The notes under the pieces were generated by a model, which saw nothing but the letters and a program-made list of their open reading frames with translations, was not told where the DNA came from and made no database searches. A program made the position numbers and the translations under genes. Of a DNA stretch of 23,357 nucleotides, positions 16,145 to 22,154 are shown one piece after another (positions within the stretch are counted from its first letter, which is position 1; each line of letters begins with the position of its first letter). The stretch covers positions 1 to 23,357 of IMG/VR virus record IMGVR_UViG_3300022858_000434; one strand, given 5' to 3'. The stretch is from a virus.

Positions 16145-16546
16145 TTATGCCATCGCCGGGTGACTCTGCGCGTTCCTATCATCTTCCCAATCCCTGGCGC
16201 GTGCATCAACCCCTGCGCGCCAAATCTCTCCATCTGCCCGCGCCTCTCGCGTACAGGCGGGGCAGAGGGCGTGACCGGTCTCGATAGGAAAGCTGCACTT
16301 GAAACATTTGCCTGCGCGTTGCTCCCAGTATTCAAGCGGGCAGGCGCCCAGTCCAGACGGCACGGGAATGCCGTCGCCCTCCGACTCACCGAGGAACAGG
16401 TCGGCAGGCGTGCCGCCAGTAGTATCGATCCACCAGGCGGTGACAACGGCGACAAAGTTAGTCGCGGCGTCGTCTTGGCTAGGTACTGCGGCCCAGGCTT
16501 GCCAGGCCGCGGTAACTGCTTCGTGGAATGTCATTAGGCTGGTCAT
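16145..16546 (-). CDS. Zinc-ribbon-containing phage protein
   Basis: A 133-residue protein. ATG at 16546 with AAGGGA about 12 bases upstream; an ATG four codons later is possible. The N-terminal half is helical, with Trp residues (TAAWQAWAAVPS). The C-terminal half has a four-Cys ribbon, CFKC followed by CPAC (CxxC-x11-CxxC), then a basic and acidic tail. Such ribbons bind zinc and often nucleic acid. No known family was recognised. It ends just before the strong ribosome site of the 55-residue gene, so the two are co-transcribed. Confidence 0.65.
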   Translation of the reverse strand: MTSLMTFHEAVTAAWQAWAAVPSQDDAATNFVAVVTAWWIDTTGGTPADLFLGESEGDGIPVPSGLGACPLEYWEQRAGKCFKCSFPIETGHALCPACTREARADGEIWRAGVDARARDWEDDRNAQSHPAMA

Positions 16547-16559
16547 CTCAATTTCCCTT

Positions 16560-16583
16560 GCCGGAGGTGGCAGTCCCTCCGGC
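16560..16583 (-). other. Perfect 8-bp hairpin in a 50-base gap
   Basis: GCCGGAGG (16560-16567) and CCTCCGGC (16576-16583) are perfectly complementary around eight bases. In the leftward transcript the hairpin ends directly before AAGGGA, the ribosome site of the next gene. It may be a weak terminator, a processing site or a translation modulator. Confidence 0.45.
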
Positions 16584-16596
16584 GGGTGGGTTCTGG

Positions 16597-16893
16597 TTAG
16601 TACCCGATGCCTACATCGAAATTGTTATCACGCATTTGCTGTTTCTCCGCCTCGGAGAATTCATCATCATCGCGGCCCGGCCCTGGGCGGTTCAATTCGT
16701 TGGTGGCGCGGGCGGCTTTCGTGTTGGCTTCCTCTGCGTAGCGCAAATCACCGTCGCCGTACCGATGGGTAGTGATAGTTCCATTGTCCCACCTTACCCG
16801 TATCTTCCATACTGGCGGTTGCGGCTGGTTGCGCGGGTGCTGAATCATTGTTCCTGTCTGTCCGTTCTTTTCTACTCTATCTCCGATTTTCAT
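16597..16893 (-). CDS. Small basic-acidic phage protein, first gene after promoter region
   Basis: A 98-residue protein. ATG at 16893 with GGAGATAGGGA upstream. The N-terminal half reads as an SH3-like beta barrel, beginning MKIGDRVEKNGQTGTMI. It continues with VWKIRVRWDNGTITTH, a pattern of small DNA- or RNA-binding or protein-contact barrels. The C-terminal half is charged and flexible. It is the first gene downstream of the extended -10 promoter at 16929 and so may head a separate transcript running to recT and the exonuclease. No specific function can be named. Confidence 0.65.
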   Translation of the reverse strand: MKIGDRVEKNGQTGTMIQHPRNQPQPPVWKIRVRWDNGTITTHRYGDGDLRYAEEANTKAARATNELNRPGPGRDDDEFSEAEKQQMRDNNFDVGIGY

Positions 16894-16928
16894 CTTCCCT
16901 ATCTCCTTTATTATCTCAACCTGCCCTC

Positions 16929-16937
16929 ATTATAGCA
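16929..16937 (-). promoter_or_regulatory. Extended -10 promoter for the recT-side operon
   Basis: Read leftward the site is TGCTATAAT, an exact extended -10 element (TGn-TATAAT). It lies about 40 bases before the ATG at 16893. I find no good -35 hexamer at 16-18 bases, which extended -10 promoters tolerate. The 134-base gap (16894-17027) is A+T-rich compared with its neighbours. Confidence 0.6.
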
Positions 16938-17000
16938 GGTTTCCGGCAGAGTAGAGTTACAGTTGTGTTAACGTTGCGTTGCAGAAATGAGATTTTCGTA

Positions 17001-17028
17001 ACTCTGTGTTCTATTTTTAGAACAGAGT
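17001..17028 (-). terminator. Inverted repeat at end of upstream early operon (terminator or operator)
   Basis: ACTCTG-TG-TTCTA (17001-17013) pairs with TAGAACAGAGT (17018-17028) around TTTT, with a two-base bulge. The core TGTTCTA/TAGAACA is a perfect 7-bp palindrome. It begins at the stop of the 17028 gene and lies upstream of the promoter at 16929, so it could end the first transcript or bind a regulator. There is no T tract in the leftward direction. Confidence 0.45.
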
Positions 17029-17354
17029 CAAGGCCGCCCGAACCATCTCAGAATGTCCTCGGCGTACTCGGCCTTGAGCGGGATGTCACCACCGCCGCCA
17101 AGTTCTGCAACCTCGGCCCAGAACTTGCGCTCGTTCTCGTTCAAGTCCTCGCCTGGCATTTTAACCTCGACCGGCAGACACATCACGCGCCCGTGCTTAA
17201 ATGAGTAAGCGTATACGTACACATCCACACCGGCCAGCCGGACGGGGAGAGAGGACACGTCACACCAGACGTGAGGGAAACCGCACGCCACGAGGTCGGC
17301 GCGGATCTCGGATTGGTTCGCGTCGGTGCGGGGGTGATGGGGGCGGTAGGTCAT
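17028..17354 (-). CDS. VRR-NUC-like PD-(D/E)xK nuclease
   Basis: The start is ATG at 17354, in the ATGA overlap with the upstream gene's stop; a longer reading to 17453 would lie inside that gene. The protein has 108 residues, the size of stand-alone VRR-NUC or Holliday-junction-resolvase-like domains. Candidate catalytic residues are Glu16 in the first helix (DANQSEIRADLV), Asp44 in GVDVYVY, and Glu63 and Lys65 in PVEVKMPGE, followed by the helix LNENERKFWAEV. That is the E...D...ExK order of the fold, with the helix after ExK that VRR-NUC proteins share. Expected activity is metal-dependent cutting of branched or flap DNA during replication or packaging. Confidence 0.7.
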   Translation of the reverse strand: MTYRPHHPRTDANQSEIRADLVACGFPHVWCDVSSLPVRLAGVDVYVYAYSFKHGRVMCLPVEVKMPGEDLNENERKFWAEVAELGGGGDIPLKAEYAEDILRWFGRP

Positions 17355-17698
17355 CTCCCGTCCTCCGGGCTTGGCGGTAACGGCATCCACCAGGTCGGGC
17401 CGTCTGCTGTATGACTGTTTTTCAATAGCTCTCGTGGATGTTCTATGTCCCAATACCGGCCCTTGTCGTAGAAATATGTGCCGCGTTGGTTAATGATTAA
17501 AAAGCCCCCGTGCCATTCCTTGAGCCTACAGTGCCACCAAAGCACCTTGACGCCTGGCTTTGGCAAGTTATCTAGTTCGTCACCGGTGTAGCGGGGACGG
17601 TAGGCGTCTAGTTCGGCACGGAGATAGTCACTCTGTGCAGCGAGTCGGTCAATATGATCCAGCGTCAAGTCATTCAATGCCTCAATTTGCTCTTTCAT
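17351..17698 (-). CDS. Small early protein with coiled-coil N-terminus, unknown
   Basis: About 115 residues. I chose ATG at 17698, with GGAGGAG ending six bases upstream; a GTG one codon earlier is also possible. Residues 1-40 form a helix with heptad spacing (MKEQIEALNDLTLDHIDRLA). The rest is beta-rich and aromatic (KVLWWHCRLKEWHGGFLI), similar to small phage proteins with an SH3-like half. It overlaps the nuclease gene by four bases (ATGA). The function is not recognised. Confidence 0.65.
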   Translation of the reverse strand: MKEQIEALNDLTLDHIDRLAAQSDYLRAELDAYRPRYTGDELDNLPKPGVKVLWWHCRLKEWHGGFLIINQRGTYFYDKGRYWDIEHPRELLKNSHTADGPTWWMPLPPSPEDGR

Positions 17699-17707
17699 CA
17701 CTCCTCC

Positions 17708-17998
17708 TCAAATCATCCCTGCAATTGCCCGGCTGATTGCAAGTGCGCGGGTCTCACCAGTGCCCATTGCCCACTGGCCTCCGGCTTTATCTACCGGTAT
17801 AAAAACAGCGCGCCAGTCGGTGTTATGGTTTCCCACAATACTGAAGCTGCCCCATTTTATCGGGTCAAGTAGCGCATCTACCGCCGCAAGCGCCCTGCCG
17901 TCGTCGGTACTGTAGCACCTCGGAAAGCGCACATCTAATCCAAGCGCTCCTGCTACCTTTGCGTCTAGCTCCATTCCGGCTTTAAGTTTATTAGTCAT
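17708..17998 (-). CDS. Phage ABA-sandwich-like small protein
   Basis: A 96-residue protein. ATG at 17998 within ATGA, with GGAGGAGAG directly upstream. It opens with a helix (LKAGMELDAKVAGALGL), then RCYSTDDGRALAAVDALL, a central beta region, and ends with TGETRALAISRAIAGM. The order 'YSTD...A...' followed by a C-terminal 'ALAI.RA' helix is the pattern of the phage ABA sandwich domain and DUF2591-like families in early operons. No enzymatic role is known for them. The start context repeats almost exactly that of the DUF5131 gene one kilobase upstream. Confidence 0.65.
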   Translation of the reverse strand: MTNKLKAGMELDAKVAGALGLDVRFPRCYSTDDGRALAAVDALLDPIKWGSFSIVGNHNTDWRAVFIPVDKAGGQWAMGTGETRALAISRAIAGMI

Positions 17999-18171
17999 CT
18001 CTCCTCCACTATCCGCAGCGCATTACGCGAGATGCACTCCCGCTGCCCATTCTCAAACTCCACCACGGCGCTGTTGAAGGCAAGCCGCGCAATGACACGG
18101 CAGTGACGGCCTTTTAAAATGGCGCGCTTGGAATTGTTGCCCCAGGCGTAGCGGTAGGGGTAATAGGTCAT
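17995..18171 (-). CDS. Small basic protein (58 residues), unknown
   Basis: Start chosen at ATG 18171, in the ATGA overlap with the DUF5131 gene and preceded by GGGGGAT; a longer reading from 18198 runs inside that gene. The protein begins MTYYPYRYAWGNNSKRAI and reads as a small beta barrel (HCRVIARLAFNSAVVEFENG), ending in IVEER. The last codons double as the ribosome site of the next gene. No family is recognised. Confidence 0.6.
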   Translation of the reverse strand: MTYYPYRYAWGNNSKRAILKGRHCRVIARLAFNSAVVEFENGQRECISRNALRIVEER

Positions 18172-19001
18172 TTGTATCCCCCCGGCATCTCGTTCCATTC
18201 ACGGCCATCAATCTGGCGTGTCCCATTCGTATTCTTTTTGAGGAAAAATGGCACGCCTGCCTCCACGCACTGGTTACGCAAGCCCCTGGCGCGTGGCTCA
18301 AATTCTTGAATCCCCCGTGCCCCTGGGCCAGTTTCAGGGCCGCAGATGACCCAATCGAGACTTGGCCCAGGCTCTCCCATCAATTCGCTGCCAATGTCGC
18401 GGCTTTCCATCCAAGCTACATCGCCGGTAAGTGCATCAATGCAATAGTCGCTGTCTGATATTCCGCGCAGGTTCACCGGCTCCAGCATCGGCTCCACGCT
18501 CACAAACCTGACTGCCGCCGGGGTCTCTAACAGAATCGGGATGCGCTTGTCGGCCTGCTCTTGGTTCTCAGCAGTGACGCCAAGCCAGACATTAGTAAGA
18601 TACTGATCCATTTTATCCCAATTTCTTTTGATATAACGCTGCATACGTTCGGGGCGCTTGGTCAGCACCTGAAAAGTATGCGTTCTCGCCTTTTCCATTA
18701 CTTCAAAAACGTGCGTAATGTAACTGCTAGGCACATCCTCGTGAAACAGGTCCCCCATGCTCACCACGAACACCATCTTGGGCTTTCTCCACTTCAACGG
18801 TTGCCCCAGCCTGTCAGGCCGCAACGTCACATCAAAGTGATTTGGCGCAGCTGGGTAGCCATAGCGCCCCGCCAATCGCCGCGCCATTCTCTCGGCGTAG
18901 CAATGAGCACAGTCTGCACTGATCTTGGTACAGCCAGTCACGGGATTCCAGGTTTTGCCCTTTGTACCATCTGAGTTCCGTACCCATTCTATTTTAGTCA
19001 T
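18168..19001 (-). CDS. Phage Gp37/Gp68 family protein (DUF5131), radical-SAM-like
   Basis: A 277-residue protein, usual length for the family. The N-terminus has IEWVRNSDGTKGKTWNPVTG, a family opening. A Cys cluster C24-x6-C31-x2-C34 follows (GCTKISADCAHCYAERMA). Then come VVSMGDLFHEDVP, the VLTKRPERM motif, WLGVTAENQEQAD, FVSVEPMLEP, and WVICGPETGP near the C-terminus. The fold is a TIM barrel related to radical-SAM proteins with an unusual three-Cys spacing. The biochemical role is not established. The gene recurs in phage early regions and beside restriction or modification genes. It overlaps both neighbours by ATGA, so it is co-translated with the methyltransferase group. Confidence 0.85.
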   Translation of the reverse strand: MTKIEWVRNSDGTKGKTWNPVTGCTKISADCAHCYAERMARRLAGRYGYPAAPNHFDVTLRPDRLGQPLKWRKPKMVFVVSMGDLFHEDVPSSYITHVFEVMEKARTHTFQVLTKRPERMQRYIKRNWDKMDQYLTNVWLGVTAENQEQADKRIPILLETPAAVRFVSVEPMLEPVNLRGISDSDYCIDALTGDVAWMESRDIGSELMGEPGPSLDWVICGPETGPGARGIQEFEPRARGLRNQCVEAGVPFFLKKNTNGTRQIDGREWNEMPGGYK

Positions 19002-19216
19002 CTCTCCTCCTCCACTATCTTAGCGCTAGCCTCCTCCGAATATAATTTATCGCACCAAGCCCGTAGCTCGGCCAGCGTCATCCTTGCGCCAAGTTGCCCA
19101 ATCGCGCCCCGAACAAGGTCCGCCAGTTCCTCGGCAGACTCGGCATCCAGCAGTATTTCATCAAAGGCCTGGCTGATTTGCCTGCGCAACCTTGCTTTCT
19201 GTCTAGTTGCTGACAT
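18998..19216 (-). CDS. Small helical protein (72 residues), unknown
   Basis: ATG at 19216, with GGAGGAG seven bases upstream, is preferred to the in-frame ATG at 19249, which lies in the previous gene. The protein is mostly helical: a basic N-terminus (MSATRQKARLRRQISQAF), an acidic middle (DAESAEELADLVRG), and a TLAELRAWCDKLY helix. The size and charge pattern would suit a small DNA- or protein-binding factor, but no family is recognised. The terminal codons (KIVEEER) form the ribosome site for the DUF5131 gene. Confidence 0.6.
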   Translation of the reverse strand: MSATRQKARLRRQISQAFDEILLDAESAEELADLVRGAIGQLGARMTLAELRAWCDKLYSEEASAKIVEEER

Positions 19217-19217
19217 T

Positions 19218-19424
19218 TTACTCCTCCTCCACAATCTCAGCCCCGACAATGCGCCGAAGCTCTTTTCCGTGCGTAACCCAGTCCAGGTTGCCCAATTGCG
19301 TAGCGACCACTTCCATATAGATGATGCCCGTCTCCGTGATCGCCAGTATCACGCCTCGGTACCGCGCCCCTGCCTCTGAGCGGACGGTGTGGCGCGTGCC
19401 GGCGTGGGCGGAGGTGGGGGTCAT
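19218..19424 (-). CDS. Small beta-rich protein (68 residues), unknown
   Basis: ATG at 19424 overlaps the methyltransferase stop as ATGA. The sequence MTPTSAHAGTRHTVRSEAG, then YRGVILAITETGIIYMEVV, reads as a five-strand barrel with a C-terminal tail ending IVEEE. It is one of three consecutive small proteins sharing that tail because the codons serve as the next gene's ribosome site. No function is assigned. Confidence 0.55.
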   Translation of the reverse strand: MTPTSAHAGTRHTVRSEAGARYRGVILAITETGIIYMEVVATQLGNLDWVTHGKELRRIVGAEIVEEE

Positions 19425-21178
19425 TGGTCAAGCCTCAATACTAGCTGCTTCGGTATCCGTTGCGCCGCGATTTCGCAGTATTCCTCTACGGTATCAATCC
19501 CGATGGCTTGTCGGCCCTCCTGGAAGGCTGCCACCAGCGTTGAGCCGCTGCCCATAAACGGATCGAGAACTATACCGCCTGTGGGGGTGCGGGTAAGGCG
19601 GCAGAGGTAACGCATCAGGGCCAGGGGTTTCACGGTTGGATGTCCTGGTATCCTGTTACATTCTTGTTCTAGCCTTTCGAGCACGCTTTTTATCAACGAC
19701 GATTCTGATGTGGCACTTTCGGCATCGTCCGTAGAGAGGCCATCCTTCTTTGGAGAAGTACCAGTGATCTGTGGTGATTGGCTTGAATTCTCCGCAGACG
19801 TGGCAAGGCTTCCACCAGACGCCATCGCGCAACTCACACCCGCTGTGGATTCGCTTGTGTTCCAAGAATGTAACAAGCTGCAAATTTTCGAGGCGGTTGT
19901 CTTGTTTGTCGCCGTTGATGTGGTGTAGAGTAAAGCCTTTAGGAACCGGCCCATTGGCCTCCTCCCATTCATACACATGAGCAAACACAAGTCGGCTACT
20001 TTTGGTGGTAGAATCCCAAAGGCAGATACGATGATACCCCGCTTTTGTTGTATATCCCCTTCCGCTTGGATGCTTTGACTTAGGCCCAGATTTTCCCACG
20101 TTGAAACCTCCCTTTCGTTTAATGGTATGGTTTCATTATAGTATACTTGTTCTGTGCTGTCAAGCCCCTCCAACCCCGCGTTCCTCTCCGCCCGCGATGC
20201 CTTTGCACAGTAAAAGAAGCGGGAGGCGGAGCCAGAGTCAGCATAACCTATATCCTTTGTATCAGCCTCTCGTGCTCCATAGATTGCATTTTTACTGTGT
20301 CCTTGCCGATTCCTTCCAGTATACGCACCAGCGTTGCCCAGGCCAGGAAACAACCCCACCACTTCATCGCTGCCGTCGTGGATGACATTGGCGGGCCAGC
20401 GGCCCAGTCTATCTGACGGATTAGGCATCGCTTTCTTGATCGGATCTGACCTATCTCGCAAAGCTCCCCGCGCTTCTGAATCAGCAGCCTTTTCCATATT
20501 CGGCGTGAAGCCATAATCTCGGCGTTTAGCTGTCGGATTCTCCCCATTCGTCTCCACCCTTCCCCCATCCACCCACAAGCCCGCCACCCCGTGCTCGAGC
20601 GCGTTAGCTGCAAACGTCCCGTCAGGCGGTTTCATTGCCAGGATGATCGGCTCCCAGGCAGGCTTGAGCGCAGTGCCCCATCCGTCCCAGGTGCGGGCGG
20701 CGTCGGTGGCGGGGGCAGTGATGTCGCCCGTTTGTCCACAGTGCGCTGCATAGGTATTGTTTGCGTCATTGTCGCGCCTGTATCGCGCAACGTCGTTCCC
20801 CACAATCTCCCTTTCCGCCCCCGCTGCCTTGTCAATCGCCTTACTGATGTCGTGGCTCTTCGGAAATCCGCTGGCATATATCCACATCACCACGTCCCTG
20901 ATCTCCCACCCCGCGTCCTCAATCGCACACATCAATCTATGATGCGTCCGTGTCCCTCCAAAAGCCAAGAGCATCGCCCCTGGCTTTGCCACCTTCAACG
21001 CTGCCTCCCAGAACGCCACCCCTGGCACGCCGCGATCCCAGTCCTTGCCCATAAACTTTAACCCATAGGGTGGGTCTGTGATGACGGTATCCACGCTGGC
21101 GGCGTCCATCTCTGCCATCACGTCCAGGCAATCCCCGTGATAAATTGCAATTCCGCCTCTCTCATAATACGGTTGCAC
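19421..21178 (-). CDS. Site-specific DNA methyltransferase (N4/N6, beta class) interrupted by an HNH cassette
   Basis: A 585-codon frame from a GTG at 21178 with GGAGG upstream. Motif IV is DPPYG at residues 35-39. Motif I is DPFMGSG at 539-545, with GHPTVKPLALMRYL just before it. The motif order IV then I marks the beta class, which methylates the amino group of adenine or cytosine. Phage relatives run NAGLEGL ... HPTVKP with a short loop between. Here about 161 extra codons (residues 345-505) lie in that loop, bounded by an AGAACAAG direct repeat. They coincide with an HNH gene in another frame. Without the insert the protein would be 424 residues, a normal size. The insert in this frame is Ser/Thr-rich. 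Whether the interrupted enzyme is active is unknown. It probably protects phage DNA from host restriction. Confidence 0.85.
   Translation of the reverse strand: MQPYYERGGIAIYHGDCLDVMAEMDAASVDTVITDPPYGLKFMGKDWDRGVPGVAFWEAALKVAKPGAMLLAFGGTRTHHRLMCAIEDAGWEIRDVVMWIYASGFPKSHDISKAIDKAAGAEREIVGNDVARYRRDNDANNTYAAHCGQTGDITAPATDAARTWDGWGTALKPAWEPIILAMKPPDGTFAANALEHGVAGLWVDGGRVETNGENPTAKRRDYGFTPNMEKAADSEARGALRDRSDPIKKAMPNPSDRLGRWPANVIHDGSDEVVGLFPGLGNAGAYTGRNRQGHSKNAIYGAREADTKDIGYADSGSASRFFYCAKASRAERNAGLEGLDSTEQVYYNETIPLNEREVSTWENLGLSQSIQAEGDIQQKRGIIVSAFGILPPKVADLCLLMCMNGRRPMGRFLKALLYTTSTATNKTTASKICSLLHSWNTSESTAGVSCAMASGGSLATSAENSSQSPQITGTSPKKDGLSTDDAESATSESSLIKSVLERLEQECNRIPGHPTVKPLALMRYLCRLTRTPTGGIVLDPFMGSGSTLVAAFQEGRQAIGIDTVEEYCEIAAQRIPKQLVLRLDQ
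19656..20099 (-). CDS. HNH homing endonuclease nested in the methyltransferase gene
   Basis: A 147-residue protein with a GTG start at 20099 and AAAGGGAGG seven to eight bases upstream, so it is translated on its own. It lies in a different frame from the host gene on the same strand. The HNH core is at about 57-85: LHHINGDKQDNRLENLQLVT, with HH at 59-60, Asn68 and Asn72, and later His81 and His85. A C-terminal zinc ribbon follows, CHVC (Cys99, Cys102) and CRKC (Cys126, Cys129). This is the layout of phage HNH_3-type homing enzymes. Its last codons (aga-aca-aga-atg-taa) include the downstream copy of the 8-bp repeat. The stop codon therefore seems to be supplied by methyltransferase sequence. 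Confidence 0.88.
   Translation of the reverse strand: MGKSGPKSKHPSGRGYTTKAGYHRICLWDSTTKSSRLVFAHVYEWEEANGPVPKGFTLHHINGDKQDNRLENLQLVTFLEHKRIHSGCELRDGVWWKPCHVCGEFKPITTDHWYFSKEGWPLYGRCRKCHIRIVVDKKRARKARTRM
19663..19670 (-). repeat. 8-bp direct repeat AGAACAAG, downstream copy
   Basis: Read leftward it is AGAACAAG, identical to 20146-20153 and 483 bases (161 codons) away. Both copies encode E-Q in the methyltransferase frame. Together they mark the probable ends of the HNH cassette. Confidence 0.7.
20135..20163 (-). promoter_or_regulatory. Perfect consensus sigma70-type promoter for the HNH gene
   Basis: Read leftward: TTGACA (20163-20158), a 17-base spacer, then TATAAT (20140-20135), both hexamers perfect. 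The HNH GTG is about 35 bases further on, with a strong ribosome site between. The -35 lies in methyltransferase codons (GLDS) outside the cassette and the -10 inside it; one copy of the 8-bp repeat falls in the spacer. Confidence 0.85.
20146..20153 (-). repeat. 8-bp direct repeat AGAACAAG, upstream copy
   Basis: Upstream boundary copy of the HNH cassette, identical to 19663-19670; it lies inside the promoter spacer. Confidence 0.7.
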
Positions 21179-21195
21179 TTGTCGCCTCCGTCACC

Positions 21196-22137
21196 TCATC
21201 CTCCAATCTGGTCCGCAGCTTGCGCTCTCTCTTCTTTGAGCCTTTTCATTGCGGCGAGCGCAATCCGTTGCTGTTCTCGTATCACAGGATCAACGCTTTC
21301 TGCCTGCGGCTTTTTGCGCATAGATGGATCCGCTTGCACTATCCGCTTTTGCAGACCGCCATTGCTGAAAGCGTCCAGCATCCCTGAAACGTTGGTCGGA
21401 TTGTATCCCCGGCCCACCCATTCCAGGACAAGCGCGCCCCACCGTTCCAGGTTGTCAGAATCTTCCCCGACCGCCTCACCCACTCGCGTATACCACGCCT
21501 TCGGCGGGTAGCGGTGGGCATTCTCTCGGAATACCTGGACGGCTTTCGGCACAGGGGCTTTCGGTTTAGCCTTGCGTTTCCGGGGTTTTGGAGGGGCAGG
21601 TGGAGGTTCGGGGGTCGGGGAGGGTGGTTTCGCCGCGGAAGCGGCGCAATCTTCTTTTGTACTTAACTTAACTTTAACTTTACCTTCTCCTTCTGCTGGC
21701 TTTTTGGCGGCATCTTGCGGGCTATCATCCTGCAACTTGCCGCCATCCTGCGGGCTTTCGCTGTCCTCTGGCGGGGCTTCTGGCTCTGACCATCCAGGGG
21801 GCGGCGGGTATTCTGTGCGTTCCCGTTCGGCCCGTAGCCCTATCTGGTTGTGTGCAAAGCCTGGCCAGGATTGCCAAAGTTCTCCGCGCACCTCGAAAAC
21901 TTCAATCAGGCCGGCCTCTTGCATTGCGTCCAGATAGCGCGCCACGTCATCTATGGTGATGTCTGTGCGCCTGGGAAAAACCATAGACTTGACGACGGCT
22001 GGATCGGCATAGAACACACCGCGATAGTCTAGCTGCGAGATAATCCAAGTTGCCAGGAGGCGACAAGTGTCATCTGGCAGGTCGTGAAACTTTAACGAAA
22101 GTGAAACTGTCTTGTTGAGCATTCTACCGCGTGCCAT
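21196..22137 (-). CDS. Replication initiation / replisome organiser-like protein
   Basis: A 313-residue protein. ATG at 22137 has GGGAGG seven bases upstream. Residues 1-110 form a winged-helix-type domain. It opens MARGRMLNKTVSLSLKFHDL and continues with CRLLATWIISQLDYRG, DITIDDVARYLDAMQEAGLI and SWPGFAHNQIG. That is the N-terminus common to phage replication proteins of the lambda O or DnaD-like type. A Pro/Glu/Lys linker (about 110-190) leads to a helical C-terminal domain (WYTRVGEAVGEDSDNLERWG, then VSGMLDAFSNGG) expected to bind helicase or loader. Inference: it binds an origin nearby; the large inverted repeat just upstream is a candidate target or leader. Confidence 0.75.
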   Translation of the reverse strand: MARGRMLNKTVSLSLKFHDLPDDTCRLLATWIISQLDYRGVFYADPAVVKSMVFPRRTDITIDDVARYLDAMQEAGLIEVFEVRGELWQSWPGFAHNQIGLRAERERTEYPPPPGWSEPEAPPEDSESPQDGGKLQDDSPQDAAKKPAEGEGKVKVKLSTKEDCAASAAKPPSPTPEPPPAPPKPRKRKAKPKAPVPKAVQVFRENAHRYPPKAWYTRVGEAVGEDSDNLERWGALVLEWVGRGYNPTNVSGMLDAFSNGGLQKRIVQADPSMRKKPQAESVDPVIREQQRIALAAMKRLKEERAQAADQIGG

Positions 22138-22154
22138 AAATCCTCCCTATATGC

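Noticed and set aside
17001-17028. LexA/SOS box
   Set aside because: The GTTC/GAAC halves are in the wrong order and spacing for the common Gram-positive CGAAC-N4-GTTCG type, and no lexA-like gene is in view.
19640-20170. Group I intron or intein explanation for the HNH insert
   Set aside because: The cassette is almost all coding sequence, leaving under 45 bases outside the HNH gene, and the HNH frame differs from the host frame; an intein would be in frame and have splice-site residues.
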